From DATBQN01 sp963755825 (lineage in GTDB: Bacteria; Acidobacteriota; Thermoanaerobaculia; Multivoradales; UBA5704), in the NCBI GenBank assembly GCA_963755825.1, contig CAVWLA010000001.1:2356001-2420000 (forward strand): DNA of 64,000 bases, written 5' to 3'. Of this stretch, positions 8,720 through 16,803 are shown piece by piece. Below the pieces are notes generated by a model. The model did not search any database. It saw nothing but the letters and a program-made list of their open reading frames with translations, and was not told where the DNA came from. A program made the translations under genes and the position numbers. The stretch's first letter is position 1, and each line of letters starts with the position of its first letter.

Positions 8720-11314
8720 TCAGCGCTTCGCGGGAGATCCTGCGCCGAGGGCCTCCCTCAGCCCGTGCAAGGCGTGCGGACCCGTGGGCCATAGATCGAT
8801 GACCTCGTCTCCCGGGCCCAGAGTGAGGTTCAGCTTCACCTGCAGGCTCTGCCAGAACCTCTCCGGCGATGCAGCGACGAGGCTGGCCGCCGAGGGCTCC
8901 GCCGGCGAGGTCTCGAGAGCGGAGACATCCCAACCTTGGACAATGTCGCTCGATTCCGAAAGGGCGAAGACTCTTCTCCCCTGGCTCGCAAACGCGACCC
9001 CGTCCACGGTGATGTCTGTCATCACCTCCAACAGCTTTTCGTGTGCCTTGAAGTCATCGATCCGAAGGCCATACCCTTCCCTGGTGTTGCCCAGCAGCGC
9101 CTTGGCATGGATCGGATTGGCGCGAGCCCCTCCGTTAACGCGGGCGCCTCCAATGGCGATCAGTCTGTCATCGGGTGAGAAAGCAACCGTCGCTGGCACC
9201 TGCCCTAAGGAGAGGTGAAAGAGGAGATGTTTCCCCGTAGCCGAATCGAAGGCAGAAGCAAAACCATCTCCCGCGATCGCTACCGCGCTCCCATCATGAG
9301 AGAAAACCGCCGAGTAAGCTGGCGTTGGCAGTCCAAAGAGCAGCCTGCCGGAATCGACCGCCAACACCCCCGACTCTTCGAGTCCAGCGATCGCGAGCCG
9401 ATGACCATCCGGAGAGAAGGCGACGGATCTCACCCAACCCGCACTGATCTCTCCTCGCCGCTTGCCCGTCGCGGTCTCCCATAGCTCAACCCCGCCGAGG
9501 CTCGACGTGGCGGCCATTTGACCATTGGGAGAGAAAGCGACACCAGAGATCCGCCCCCTCGCTGCCAACAGCAAGCGCCTAGCGGGAGGCTTTACGTTCT
9601 CGATCAAGGCGCCGGACCTAAACGTACCGGCGAGAATACGAGAGCCATCCGAGGAAAAGATTGGCGACTCGACGACGTCGACGAAGGCGGCGATCCAGCG
9701 CAGCAGGCGGCCGGACTGCGCATCCCATATTCCAATGTCCTTATCGGCGAGGGCATAGCCAGCCATCAGCTCTTTGCCATCGGGAGAAAGGCTGGGACTC
9801 CCGAAGTAGAAGTTCCCCCTCACCGTGACCAGGAGCCGTGCATAATGACGTTGGTCGAAGGTGCTCGCGAGCTTGGGATTGAGCTCCCCCCCGCGCTTCA
9901 CCGCCGCCGCGGCGCCGAGGATCAATGCCTGGTCAACGTCCTTGTTGGCGAGACGGGCGAGCGCCCGTTGGTCGAGCAGGTTCGCCCGCGTGGCCCAGAA
10001 GATCTGATAGGCCTTCCTCACCTGCACCGCGTGCCCGCCATCGGCCGCGAGCTGCGCGAAGAGCTGCTTCGCGAGCGCCTCGTCGGAGGTGCTGCCGAGC
10101 TGCGTCAGCGCCTTTCGGAAGGCGTCCCTTCGCGGCTTGAGCATGAAATGGTCGTAGACCGCCGCACCGGCCGTCAGGAGGAGGGCGAGGAGCAGCGAGG
10201 CTCCCGCCCAGCGCAGCTTCCGGATGGTCTGGCGCGGCCGGGTTTGGCGGACCCACTCGAGATCGAAGAGCCGCTCGTAGAGCCGGTTGCGGACGGCGAG
10301 GAGACCCTGAGGGCCGCGCTTGACGAGACCCGAGAGCTTGAGCTGCATGTGCGCCAGCGCCGGCTGGTCGGGCTCGCGCTTGCCGCGGAGGATCCGCTCG
10401 TAGAGGTCGAGCGTCGCGAGCTCGTCGGTCAGCCGCGTCGCCAGAAAGCGGAGGATCTGCTGGAAATGGACCTCGGTCCCGAGCTTGTCGAGGTCGGAGA
10501 AGAAGGCCTCGGCGTAGGCGTCGACCTCCTCGGGCCGCCGCGAGGCGCCGGCGCTCAGGGCGTCGCAGAAGCGGAGGGTGAGGTAGGGGTGGCCATTCGT
10601 CCACGAGAGGACGCGGGAGAGCAGGGACTGTGCGACCTCCGAATCGCCGGAGAGCGCTCTCGCGAGCGGCGCGAGATCGTCGACGGCGGGATCGAAGTCG
10701 CGCAGCTCGAGCGTGCGCCCGACGTTGTAGGCGGTGGTCCGCCGGTCCTTGATCAGCTCGTTGGGTGTCGCGACGCCGAGCAGGCAGAAGGTGATCTGCC
10801 GGTAGGCCGGGACGAACGCCCGCTCGTTGTACATGGTGCGGATGGCGGTGAAGAGATCGTCGGTGAAGGCGAGCTTCAGCGTGCTGTCGATCTCGTCCAG
10901 AAAGACGACGACCGGAGCCTGGATGCGGCCGGCGACCTCCTCGCGGAAGAACTGCAGGAACCGCTGGTTGTGGGTTCCGCCGGCCTGCCGGGACCAGGCC
11001 GCGACGTCGAGATCGAGATCCAGGTCGCTCGCGATCTTGTGGATCAGCCCGTCGTACCAGTCTCCGGCGTCGAGCGCGCTGCCGAGCTCGCCGGCGACGT
11101 CGACGGCGACGAAGCGGATGCCCCGCGCCGCGAGCTTGAACGCCGTCTGCGCCATGAGGCTCGACTTGCCCATCTGGCGCGAGCTGAGGACGTTGCAATA
11201 CTCGCTCGCCGACAGCAGGCGGAGGAGCTCGCCGTCCTCCGGGCGGCTGATGTAGAGATGCTTGTCGGGCACCAGCGTTCCACCAGCCTTGAGCTGGGGG
11301 TCCGCGGCGCTCAC
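8720..11314 (-). CDS. AAA-type ATPase with membrane segment and C-terminal WD40-like propeller
   Basis: An 864-aa protein starting at a GTG whose bases overlap the stop of the TIR gene (GTGA), so the two are translationally coupled. Residues 10-350 form an AAA-like/STAND ATPase of the AAA_35 type: GGTLVPDKHLYISRPED lead-in, Walker A-like SSRQMGKSS (44-52), Walker B VVVFLDEID (135-143) and a helical/winged-helix region. A single hydrophobic segment (367-386) probably inserts in the inner membrane. A helical linker (IFWATRANLLDQRALARL) leads to a propeller of WD40/TolB-like blades (repeats of FSPDGHRLAIAG, FSHDGSAVAIAG, FSPDDRLIAIGG type). The propeller part is visibly less GC-rich than the ATPase part. 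It is probably a sensor or effector partner of the TIR protein; function is inferred only. Confidence 0.8.
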   Translation of the reverse strand: MSAADPQLKAGGTLVPDKHLYISRPEDGELLRLLSASEYCNVLSSRQMGKSSLMAQTAFKLAARGIRFVAVDVAGELGSALDAGDWYDGLIHKIASDLDLDLDVAAWSRQAGGTHNQRFLQFFREEVAGRIQAPVVVFLDEIDSTLKLAFTDDLFTAIRTMYNERAFVPAYRQITFCLLGVATPNELIKDRRTTAYNVGRTLELRDFDPAVDDLAPLARALSGDSEVAQSLLSRVLSWTNGHPYLTLRFCDALSAGASRRPEEVDAYAEAFFSDLDKLGTEVHFQQILRFLATRLTDELATLDLYERILRGKREPDQPALAHMQLKLSGLVKRGPQGLLAVRNRLYERLFDLEWVRQTRPRQTIRKLRWAGASLLLALLLTAGAAVYDHFMLKPRRDAFRKALTQLGSTSDEALAKQLFAQLAADGGHAVQVRKAYQIFWATRANLLDQRALARLANKDVDQALILGAAAAVKRGGELNPKLASTFDQRHYARLLVTVRGNFYFGSPSLSPDGKELMAGYALADKDIGIWDAQSGRLLRWIAAFVDVVESPIFSSDGSRILAGTFRSGALIENVKPPARRLLLAARGRISGVAFSPNGQMAATSSLGGVELWETATGKRRGEISAGWVRSVAFSPDGHRLAIAGLEESGVLAVDSGRLLFGLPTPAYSAVFSHDGSAVAIAGDGFASAFDSATGKHLLFHLSLGQVPATVAFSPDDRLIAIGGARVNGGARANPIHAKALLGNTREGYGLRIDDFKAHEKLLEVMTDITVDGVAFASQGRRVFALSESSDIVQGWDVSALETSPAEPSAASLVAASPERFWQSLQVKLNLTLGPGDEVIDLWPTGPHALHGLREALGAGSPAKR

Positions 11315-12861
11315 AGCACGGCCCGGAAATACTTGGCGTAGAGCAGGTTGGCGGGGTTGATCCGGTTGCCCTCGCGGCGGACGAGCCCGGCCCCGTGCAG
11401 CCGGTGATAGGTGTCGAGATCGGCGCAGGTCCCATGGGCGATGACCTGCCGCATGCCGGCGAGGAGCTCCGGCTTGCGGCAGACCTTGGTGAGCCGAGCG
11501 CGCAGGTGATCGCCGAAGGGCCCGTCCTCCTGCGCCGCGGCGTCGAGCAGCTCGTCGAAGCCGATCGCATCGGGAGCCACCAGCCGGTAGAAGGCGAGAC
11601 GGGAGAGATAGGGATGGCCGCCGAGCAGGCCATAGAGCTGGTCGAGCTGGTGCGCCTCGAGGCCGCTGCCGTAGCGGCTGTCGAGCTCGCGGCAGTTCGG
11701 CAGGCTGAAAGGCTGGAGCTCGATCGGGACGGTGACGTTGAAGGGGGAGCGGTCCCCCGCGTCGATCAGCAGGTAGGGCTCGGTCGAGACGACCAGCGCC
11801 AGGTCGACGCGCTGCCAGCCCCGGCGCAGCTCCGCGCGCTGGTTGTGCCAGAGGCGGAGCATGGTGAAGAAGTCGTCCTGGTAGGGGCGCCCCAGGACAC
11901 GATCGACCTCGTCGAAGGCGAAGACGATCGGATCGGGGACGGCTTTCAGAATCTTCCCTTCCACGAAAGCCGTGAGCCGGCTCTGCGTGCTCGGGCGCGG
12001 CGCGCTGTCCTCGATCTCGAGGGCGTCGGCCAGAAAACCGGCGATCTCCGCGAGCAGGGTCCCGTAGTCGGCGAAGTCGGCGCTCGAGAAGCGCGAGAAG
12101 TCGAGGAAGGCGACCTTCTTGCCCTCGCGCTGGCAGGCGTCGAGGTAGCGCAGGAGCAGGCTGCTCTTCCCCATCTGCCGAGCCGCCTTGATGACCAGGG
12201 TCTCCCCCTGCCGGCAGGCGATCGGCGCCACGGCGAGGTCGGCCTTGCGCTCCAGGTAGAAGCCGTCGCGCAAGCGGACGGTGCCGCCGGGGTTCGAGAG
12301 GGTGCGCGGGTCCACCTGCGGCCGCGGCCGCGACGGTGCCGTCGCGAGCGGCTCGGCCGGAGCCCCCGCGGGGCTCGAGGCCACCTCCTCGCGCCGCGCC
12401 GCGACCTCCATCCCGCTGGCGACCTCGAGGACCTCGCCGAGGATCCGCTCGTCGTCGCGATCGCTCTCCCATAGGACGTACTGGAGACGCCCCAGGTAGC
12501 TGTCGAGCTCGTAGTCGAGCGGCCCGGTGTAGCGCAGCCGGATGGGGAGGATGACCGGCTTGCTCTCGCGCTTGTGGCGCCGGTGGGCGAGGCGGATCTC
12601 CGTCTGTACCATCTCGCTCGTCATCGACTCCTCGGAGAGCAGGAGGACGAGGAAATCGCACCACGCGATCCGCTGGGTGATCTCGGTCACCCAGTCGGTG
12701 CCCATCTTCATCTTGGCGTCGATGAAAACCTGGTGCCCGGTGCGGACGAGCCCGTCGCGGAGGCGCTGAGCCACCGCCTCGTCCGGCTGCACGTGGCGGT
12801 AGGAGACGAAAAACCTGCAGGGCATCCCCGCACCCGGCGTACACGGCGTCGGCGTATCCAT
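11311..12861 (-). CDS. TIR domain-AAA ATPase protein
   Basis: A 516-aa protein from the ATG at 12861; an ATG 12 codons later is a second possible start. Residues 14-150 form a TIR domain (RFFVSYRH, the GHQVFID strand, then SEESMTSEMVQTE). The glutamate at about 88 sits where TIR NADases have their catalytic Glu. A Pro/Ala linker (160-188) joins it to an AAA_35-like ATPase: GGTVRLRDGFYLERKAD lead-in, Walker A-like ARQMGKSS (227-234) and Walker B IVFAFDEVD (312-320). TIR-ATPase fusions often act in prokaryotic immunity or signalling by cleaving NAD or making a nucleotide messenger; activity here is inferred. It is the first gene of a two-gene unit whose partner has the same ATPase family. Confidence 0.85.
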   Translation of the reverse strand: MDTPTPCTPGAGMPCRFFVSYRHVQPDEAVAQRLRDGLVRTGHQVFIDAKMKMGTDWVTEITQRIAWCDFLVLLLSEESMTSEMVQTEIRLAHRRHKRESKPVILPIRLRYTGPLDYELDSYLGRLQYVLWESDRDDERILGEVLEVASGMEVAARREEVASSPAGAPAEPLATAPSRPRPQVDPRTLSNPGGTVRLRDGFYLERKADLAVAPIACRQGETLVIKAARQMGKSSLLLRYLDACQREGKKVAFLDFSRFSSADFADYGTLLAEIAGFLADALEIEDSAPRPSTQSRLTAFVEGKILKAVPDPIVFAFDEVDRVLGRPYQDDFFTMLRLWHNQRAELRRGWQRVDLALVVSTEPYLLIDAGDRSPFNVTVPIELQPFSLPNCRELDSRYGSGLEAHQLDQLYGLLGGHPYLSRLAFYRLVAPDAIGFDELLDAAAQEDGPFGDHLRARLTKVCRKPELLAGMRQVIAHGTCADLDTYHRLHGAGLVRREGNRINPANLLYAKYFRAVL

Positions 12862-13266
12862 CAAATTGACCAAGCTCAGATCCTCTGGACGAATCTTATC
12901 CGACCCGGGTCGCGCGGCCTCGCATCCCGAGCGGGACGGAGCGGGCGGCAGCCGACGAGCCGATCTCATGGTGTCCAGCGGCAGACGGGAGCCCATGCGG
13001 CGCTCTGGCCGCGGACGGATCGCCGCGGGCGGCGCCGGCAGCGGCGATGGCGCGGGAATCCGCCGCAGACCGCCTGAAGCGGTCTCACGCCGCGTGAATC
13101 GTTTTCATACCGCGTGAGCCGACCTCACGGCCGGTGAATCGGGCTTAGGCGGTGTGAAAGGGCTTCATGTGATGTGAATCGGTTTCAGGCGGTGTGGAAC
13201 GGTTTCAGGCGGCCTGAGGGCGACTCAGACGCCTGGAACGCGGTCCCCGGCCGGCCGGCTCCGCCC
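12862..13266. other. 405-base non-coding region upstream of the TIR operon
   Basis: It separates ridA (ending at 13267) from the TIR gene. The distal half (13051-13250) is filled by a 20-bp tandem dyad array. The proximal half has a weak -10-like TAAGAT on the minus strand near 12895-12900 but no matching -35. I see no small ORF with coding character. Confidence 0.6.
13071..13230. repeat. Tandem array of eight 20-bp imperfect-palindrome units
   Basis: Eight consecutive units in exact 20-base register begin at 13071, 13091, 13111, 13131, 13151, 13171, 13191 and 13211. More decayed units flank them at 13051 and about 13230. The core pattern is GTGAATCGGTTTCAGGC. Each unit has a TGAA half and a TTCA (or CTCA) half 4-5 bases apart, so it is a small dyad. 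The half-site positions are better conserved than the rest. A 20-bp period, with no spacer diversity, is not CRISPR. The spacing of about two helical turns would place bound dimers on one face of DNA. Confidence 0.8.
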
Positions 13267-13653
13267 CTACCCCACCACCGCGTCGGCCTCGATCTCGATC
13301 AGCATCGTGGGATCGATGAGGGCCTTGACCTCGACCATGGTGGTCGCCGGAGGGTGGGCGGCGAAGGTCTCGTGGTGGGCGCGGCCGTACTCCTCCCAGC
13401 GCGAGATGTCGGTGACGAACATGCGGGTGCGGACGACGTCGGCGAGGCCGGCGCCGAGCTCGCCGAGCGCCTTCTCGATGATCTCGAAACAGCGCTTCGC
13501 CTGCGCGTAGCCGTCGCCGACGCCGACGATGCCGCCGCCCTCTTTGACCGCCGTCGTCCCCGTCACGTAGACGTGGGCGCCCGCCCGCACCGCCCGGCAG
13601 TAGCCCACCTTCGGCTCGAACGGCGAGCCGCTGAACGCGCGTCGCATCTCCAT
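13267..13653 (-). CDS. RidA family (YjgF/YER057c/UK114) protein
   Basis: A 128-aa protein of typical RidA length. RidA-type enzymes hydrolyse reactive enamine/imine intermediates from PLP enzymes such as threonine dehydratase. Family features include GAHVYVTGTTAV near the N-terminus, VVRTRMFVTD (the conserved Arg) and the C-terminal PTMLIEIEADAVV. The ATG at 13653 has GGAGG at good spacing. It follows the DUF2071 gene by 28 bases, so the two probably form one operon. Subgroup and exact substrate are not known. Confidence 0.88.
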   Translation of the reverse strand: MEMRRAFSGSPFEPKVGYCRAVRAGAHVYVTGTTAVKEGGGIVGVGDGYAQAKRCFEIIEKALGELGAGLADVVRTRMFVTDISRWEEYGRAHHETFAAHPPATTMVEVKALIDPTMLIEIEADAVVG

Positions 13654-13681
13654 GTGGATGCCTCCCTCCGAGCGCTTGGCC

Positions 13682-14653
13682 TCAGGCGCCGACCGCCGCC
13701 TCGACGCGGGCGGTCTCGTCGATGTCCTGAGGATCAGAGCGCTGCGGCTCCCGGCGCTCGCCGGCGGCCGCTGCCGCCGTCTGGCGCGGCTCGAACGGCC
13801 GCCTCGCCTGCCCCGGCCCGCCCTGCGGAGCGCGCTCGTGGAGCAGCGGCGCGCCGCGCGGCGGCAGGGTGCGGCGGGCGGCGCTGCGGCTGGCGGCGGC
13901 CTGCGGCATGCCGGGGGCGACCTGCGGCTTGGCGACGACGCCGAGCTCGAAGGCGAAGGGGATCTCCGGGCAGAGGAAGACCGAATGGAGCGGCGGCCAG
14001 CCCGCCGCCGCCGCCGGGCCGCGCAGCGGCAGGAGCGCCGAGACGAGGCTGCCGACCACGACCTCGGCCTGCATCGGCCAGGCGGTCGCCGAGGCGTGCC
14101 GCGACTCGATCTTGTGCAGCTCGCCGCCGTCCGGCAGGTAGCCGCGCGGGCGCTCCTGGAAATACTCGACCGTCTGCTCCCAGTTGCCGAGCCGCGGACC
14201 ATGGCCGACGAGCGGCGTCCCCTGCCAGGCGGTGACGTCGAGCGAGCGCTCGGCGCGGCCGCGCACCCGCCAGCGCCAGCGTCCCTCGCCGAGCTTGCGC
14301 GACGGGCGCGGAAAGTCGAGGCGCGCCGAGGCCGCCGGCTCGCGGACGACCAGGCGCACGCCGGAGGCCACCCAGGCGGGCATCATCATCGAGCGGAAGA
14401 GGACCGAGGGCGTGCCGTTGGCGTCCAGCACGTAGTGCCGCACGTTGCACTGCGGGTAGGTCAGCCAGAGGAGGGGGATCGACGGCACGTGGAGCCCCTC
14501 CTGGTAGAAGAGGAGCGCCGAGACGAAGGTGTAGTCCTCCCCCTGCCAGGTGTGGAGCTGGTAGCGCAGGGGAGCCGGCGGCTCGGGGAGCGCGGCGGCG
14601 GGGACCGCCCAATTGAGGAACAGGCAGTCCCGCACGGTGGCGCGCACCATCAT
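13682..14653 (-). CDS. DUF2071 (YqjF-like) protein
   Basis: A 323-aa protein. The ATG at 14653 (first of two adjacent Met codons) precedes VRDCLFLNWAVP, the typical start of DUF2071 proteins. The first 230 residues look like the conserved acetoacetate-decarboxylase-like fold of the family (YTFVSALLF, MMMPAWVASGVRL, PLVGHGPRLG). The last 90 residues are a low-complexity Ala/Pro/Arg tail that is probably disordered. No catalytic activity is established for the family, and the linkage to ridA gives no clear clue. Confidence 0.75.
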   Translation of the reverse strand: MMVRATVRDCLFLNWAVPAAALPEPPAPLRYQLHTWQGEDYTFVSALLFYQEGLHVPSIPLLWLTYPQCNVRHYVLDANGTPSVLFRSMMMPAWVASGVRLVVREPAASARLDFPRPSRKLGEGRWRWRVRGRAERSLDVTAWQGTPLVGHGPRLGNWEQTVEYFQERPRGYLPDGGELHKIESRHASATAWPMQAEVVVGSLVSALLPLRGPAAAAGWPPLHSVFLCPEIPFAFELGVVAKPQVAPGMPQAAASRSAARRTLPPRGAPLLHERAPQGGPGQARRPFEPRQTAAAAAGERREPQRSDPQDIDETARVEAAVGA

Positions 14654-14723
14654 CGCGTTCGATTCCTCACCCGGGGAACCATAGCGTGGGGGGTCCGCGG
14701 CAGGCAACCGGACGGCGGCGCGC

Positions 14724-15473
14724 CTAATGATGCACGAACGACTGGGTATCGATGAAACTCTGGTTGTGGCCGGCGGTCGCCCGATAGCTGTGGCTGGTGC
14801 AGGCGACGAGGCTCCCTGGCAGCGAGCAGCCGGCCGGGTTCTGCAGATCGGTCACCTCCACGGTGAACGCGACGTCGGTCATGCTGCCGATGAAGACCCA
14901 GAAGTTGCCATTGACGATCTGCCCGTCGAGGATCTTGGTGGTGATCTCGACGTTTGGGCTGCTGAAGAACCAGAAGTAGCCCGACTCGTCGCTGAGCGTC
15001 GCGGCGTAGGCCCTGGTGACGAGCGGACCGCCCGGATGCGTGAAGGTGGTGACCACCTGGAAGCGGCCGCCGAGGAGATCGAGGCTGGTGCTGACGGGAG
15101 CCACCTGAAAAACGGTCGTCGCGTCGATCGGCGAGCCGGCGACCGTCCAGCGGACCGTGTAGCTCCCCGCCGCGAGCGGCGGTAGCGGGAAGGAGAACGG
15201 CAGCACGAAGCCCGCGGCGCAGGGGCGCAGCGGCCCCGGCACGTCGAGCGTGATCGTCCGCCCGGAGAACACCGGCGGATCGATCGGGTTGCAGAGGAAC
15301 GAGGCCTCGAGGAGGATCGCATCCTGGGTCGTCGGCAGCGCCGGGCTCACCGTCGCCTGCTGGGCGGCGAGCGAGCCGGCGCCGAGAGCGAGGATCAGGC
15401 ACAGCGAGAGGGCGGACAGATTGGCTGCGCGGCGGGCGGTGAGGCGAGAAGAACTCTGGCGCACTGCAGACAT
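14724..15473 (-). CDS. Secreted protein with a C-terminal 'WFF/LDG' domain
   Basis: A 249-aa protein with AGGAGGAG before the ATG at 15473 and a signal peptide (LCLILALGAGSLAAQ). Residues about 40-125 look like an immunoglobulin-like beta domain (SYTVRWTVAG). The C-terminal 115 residues are one copy of the domain seen twice in the protein at 144-2084: RFQVVTTF, LSDESGYFWFF, KILDGQIVNGNFWVF, DVAFTVEVTDL. It probably acts at the cell surface or outside the cell. The enzyme or ligand is unknown. Confidence 0.8.
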   Translation of the reverse strand: MSAVRQSSSRLTARRAANLSALSLCLILALGAGSLAAQQATVSPALPTTQDAILLEASFLCNPIDPPVFSGRTITLDVPGPLRPCAAGFVLPFSFPLPPLAAGSYTVRWTVAGSPIDATTVFQVAPVSTSLDLLGGRFQVVTTFTHPGGPLVTRAYAATLSDESGYFWFFSSPNVEITTKILDGQIVNGNFWVFIGSMTDVAFTVEVTDLQNPAGCSLPGSLVACTSHSYRATAGHNQSFIDTQSFVHH

Positions 15474-15524
15474 GGTGGGCTCCTCCTGGACCTGGTTTTC
15501 GATGGGCCGGGACGCGCGGCGGGC

Positions 15525-16763
15525 TCAGCTCTTGCGGTGGCCGACCCAGAGCTTGAGCGAGCGGCCGGAGCCGATCTCGAAGCGCGGCAGGACGAGCGTC
15601 AGGACGCCGTCCGCCTCGCTGCACGTCGTTGCCTCGAACCCCTTCTGCAGGCCGGCCTTGACGTCGGCGCAGCTGCCGTAGCGGCCGGCGGCGAGCGTCG
15701 TGCGCAGATTCTTCACCGGCAGCGCGAGGTCGCCGAGGTCGTTGCCGTTGGCGAACCAGAGGGTATCGCCGTCGGCGCCGCTGGCGCCCTCGGCGACCGC
15801 CAGGTGGCCCGGCTCGACCACTCGGTAGGTCACCTTCAGCGTCCGCCCGCTGCCGGTCACCTGGACGACGAGGTAGTGCGCGAAGCCGCCGCGGTCCGGC
15901 GGCGCGTAGAGCGGCGCGCCGGCGCCGCCGGCGACGAAGTAGTGGATGAAGTCGTGATTCTCCGGCGGCTCGTGCCAGTAGAGGTGCTCGTGGCCGGAGA
16001 AGACCGCGGCGACCGGATAGAGGCGGAAGAGCTCCTGCAGCTCGGCGCGCTGGCGGATCGACGGGTGGTGCAGCCCCTGCTCGAAGTCGATCAGCGGCGA
16101 GGAGTAGAACTCGCTGTGCGAGAAGACGAAGATAGCGCGGTCGTCCTTGTGCGCCTCGAGGTCGGCGCGCAGCCACTTCATCTGCGTCTCGTCGATGGCG
16201 GGATAGGGCTGGCCGACCTGCTCGGCGTCGAGGGCGATGAAGTGGACGTCGCCGGCGTTGAAGGAGCCGTAGAGGCCGCCGAAGCGCTCCCGATAGGCAT
16301 CCTCGGCGCAGGGCCGGCCGGCGCAGGCCGCCCGCTTCTCATCCGCCGAGCAGCGCGAGGTGTCCTCGTGGACCTCGTGGTTGCCCGGCGCGTTGTAGAG
16401 CGGCACCTGGGCGCGCCCGACGATGCCCTGGAAGGCGTCGTACTCGGCGGCGAGCTGCTGCCGCGAGTCGCAGTAGCCGTAGACGCTGTCGCCCGACCAG
16501 ACCACCAGGTCGGGATGGATCCAGCCGACCTCCTGCAGGATCTGGGAGAAGACCGGCGGCAGCGGCGCCCCCTTCTGCGTCGGCCGGTTGTCGCCGCCGA
16601 CGACGAGGAGGAGGTTGGCGCCGGCGGCGACGGTGGGCGCCGCGGCGCCCACCGGCTTCAGGGCCGGCTCCGCAAGCTCCGCCGCCATGCAGCCGGCGGC
16701 GCCGAGAGTCAGCGGCAGGGCGAGGAGAGCGAGGCGGCAGAGGGAGCGGTCGACGCGGCGCAT
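15525..16763 (-). CDS. Metallophosphoesterase, probable lipoprotein
   Basis: A 412-aa calcineurin-like phosphoesterase. An N-terminal hydrophobic segment ending in GAAGC suggests a lipoprotein or exported protein. The metal-binding series is present: GGDNR, then DLVVWSGDSVYG, the GNHEVHED motif, FSHSEFYS and SGHEHLYWHE. This order matches purple-acid-phosphatase-like or 3',5'-cNMP phosphodiesterase-like enzymes, but no substrate can be assigned. The C-terminal 90 residues form an extra beta-rich region. The start at 16763 has GGAGA upstream. It lies 40 bases downstream of ddl on the same strand. Confidence 0.85.
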   Translation of the reverse strand: MRRVDRSLCRLALLALPLTLGAAGCMAAELAEPALKPVGAAAPTVAAGANLLLVVGGDNRPTQKGAPLPPVFSQILQEVGWIHPDLVVWSGDSVYGYCDSRQQLAAEYDAFQGIVGRAQVPLYNAPGNHEVHEDTSRCSADEKRAACAGRPCAEDAYRERFGGLYGSFNAGDVHFIALDAEQVGQPYPAIDETQMKWLRADLEAHKDDRAIFVFSHSEFYSSPLIDFEQGLHHPSIRQRAELQELFRLYPVAAVFSGHEHLYWHEPPENHDFIHYFVAGGAGAPLYAPPDRGGFAHYLVVQVTGSGRTLKVTYRVVEPGHLAVAEGASGADGDTLWFANGNDLGDLALPVKNLRTTLAAGRYGSCADVKAGLQKGFEATTCSEADGVLTLVLPRFEIGSGRSLKLWVGHRKS

Positions 16764-16803
16764 GCGGTCTCCGGAAGAGGTTGGCTCGGGATCGGCGGCG
16801 ATT

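Noticed and set aside
5043..9218. Very long open frame on the plus strand (about 1390 aa)
   Set aside because: It lies antisense to xerD, the LeuA-like and dehydrogenase genes, with high-GC frame-shadow composition and no recognisable domain.
13051..13250. CRISPR array
   Set aside because: The repeats are only 20 bp, contiguous without spacers of unique sequence, and have internal dyads; no cas gene is near.
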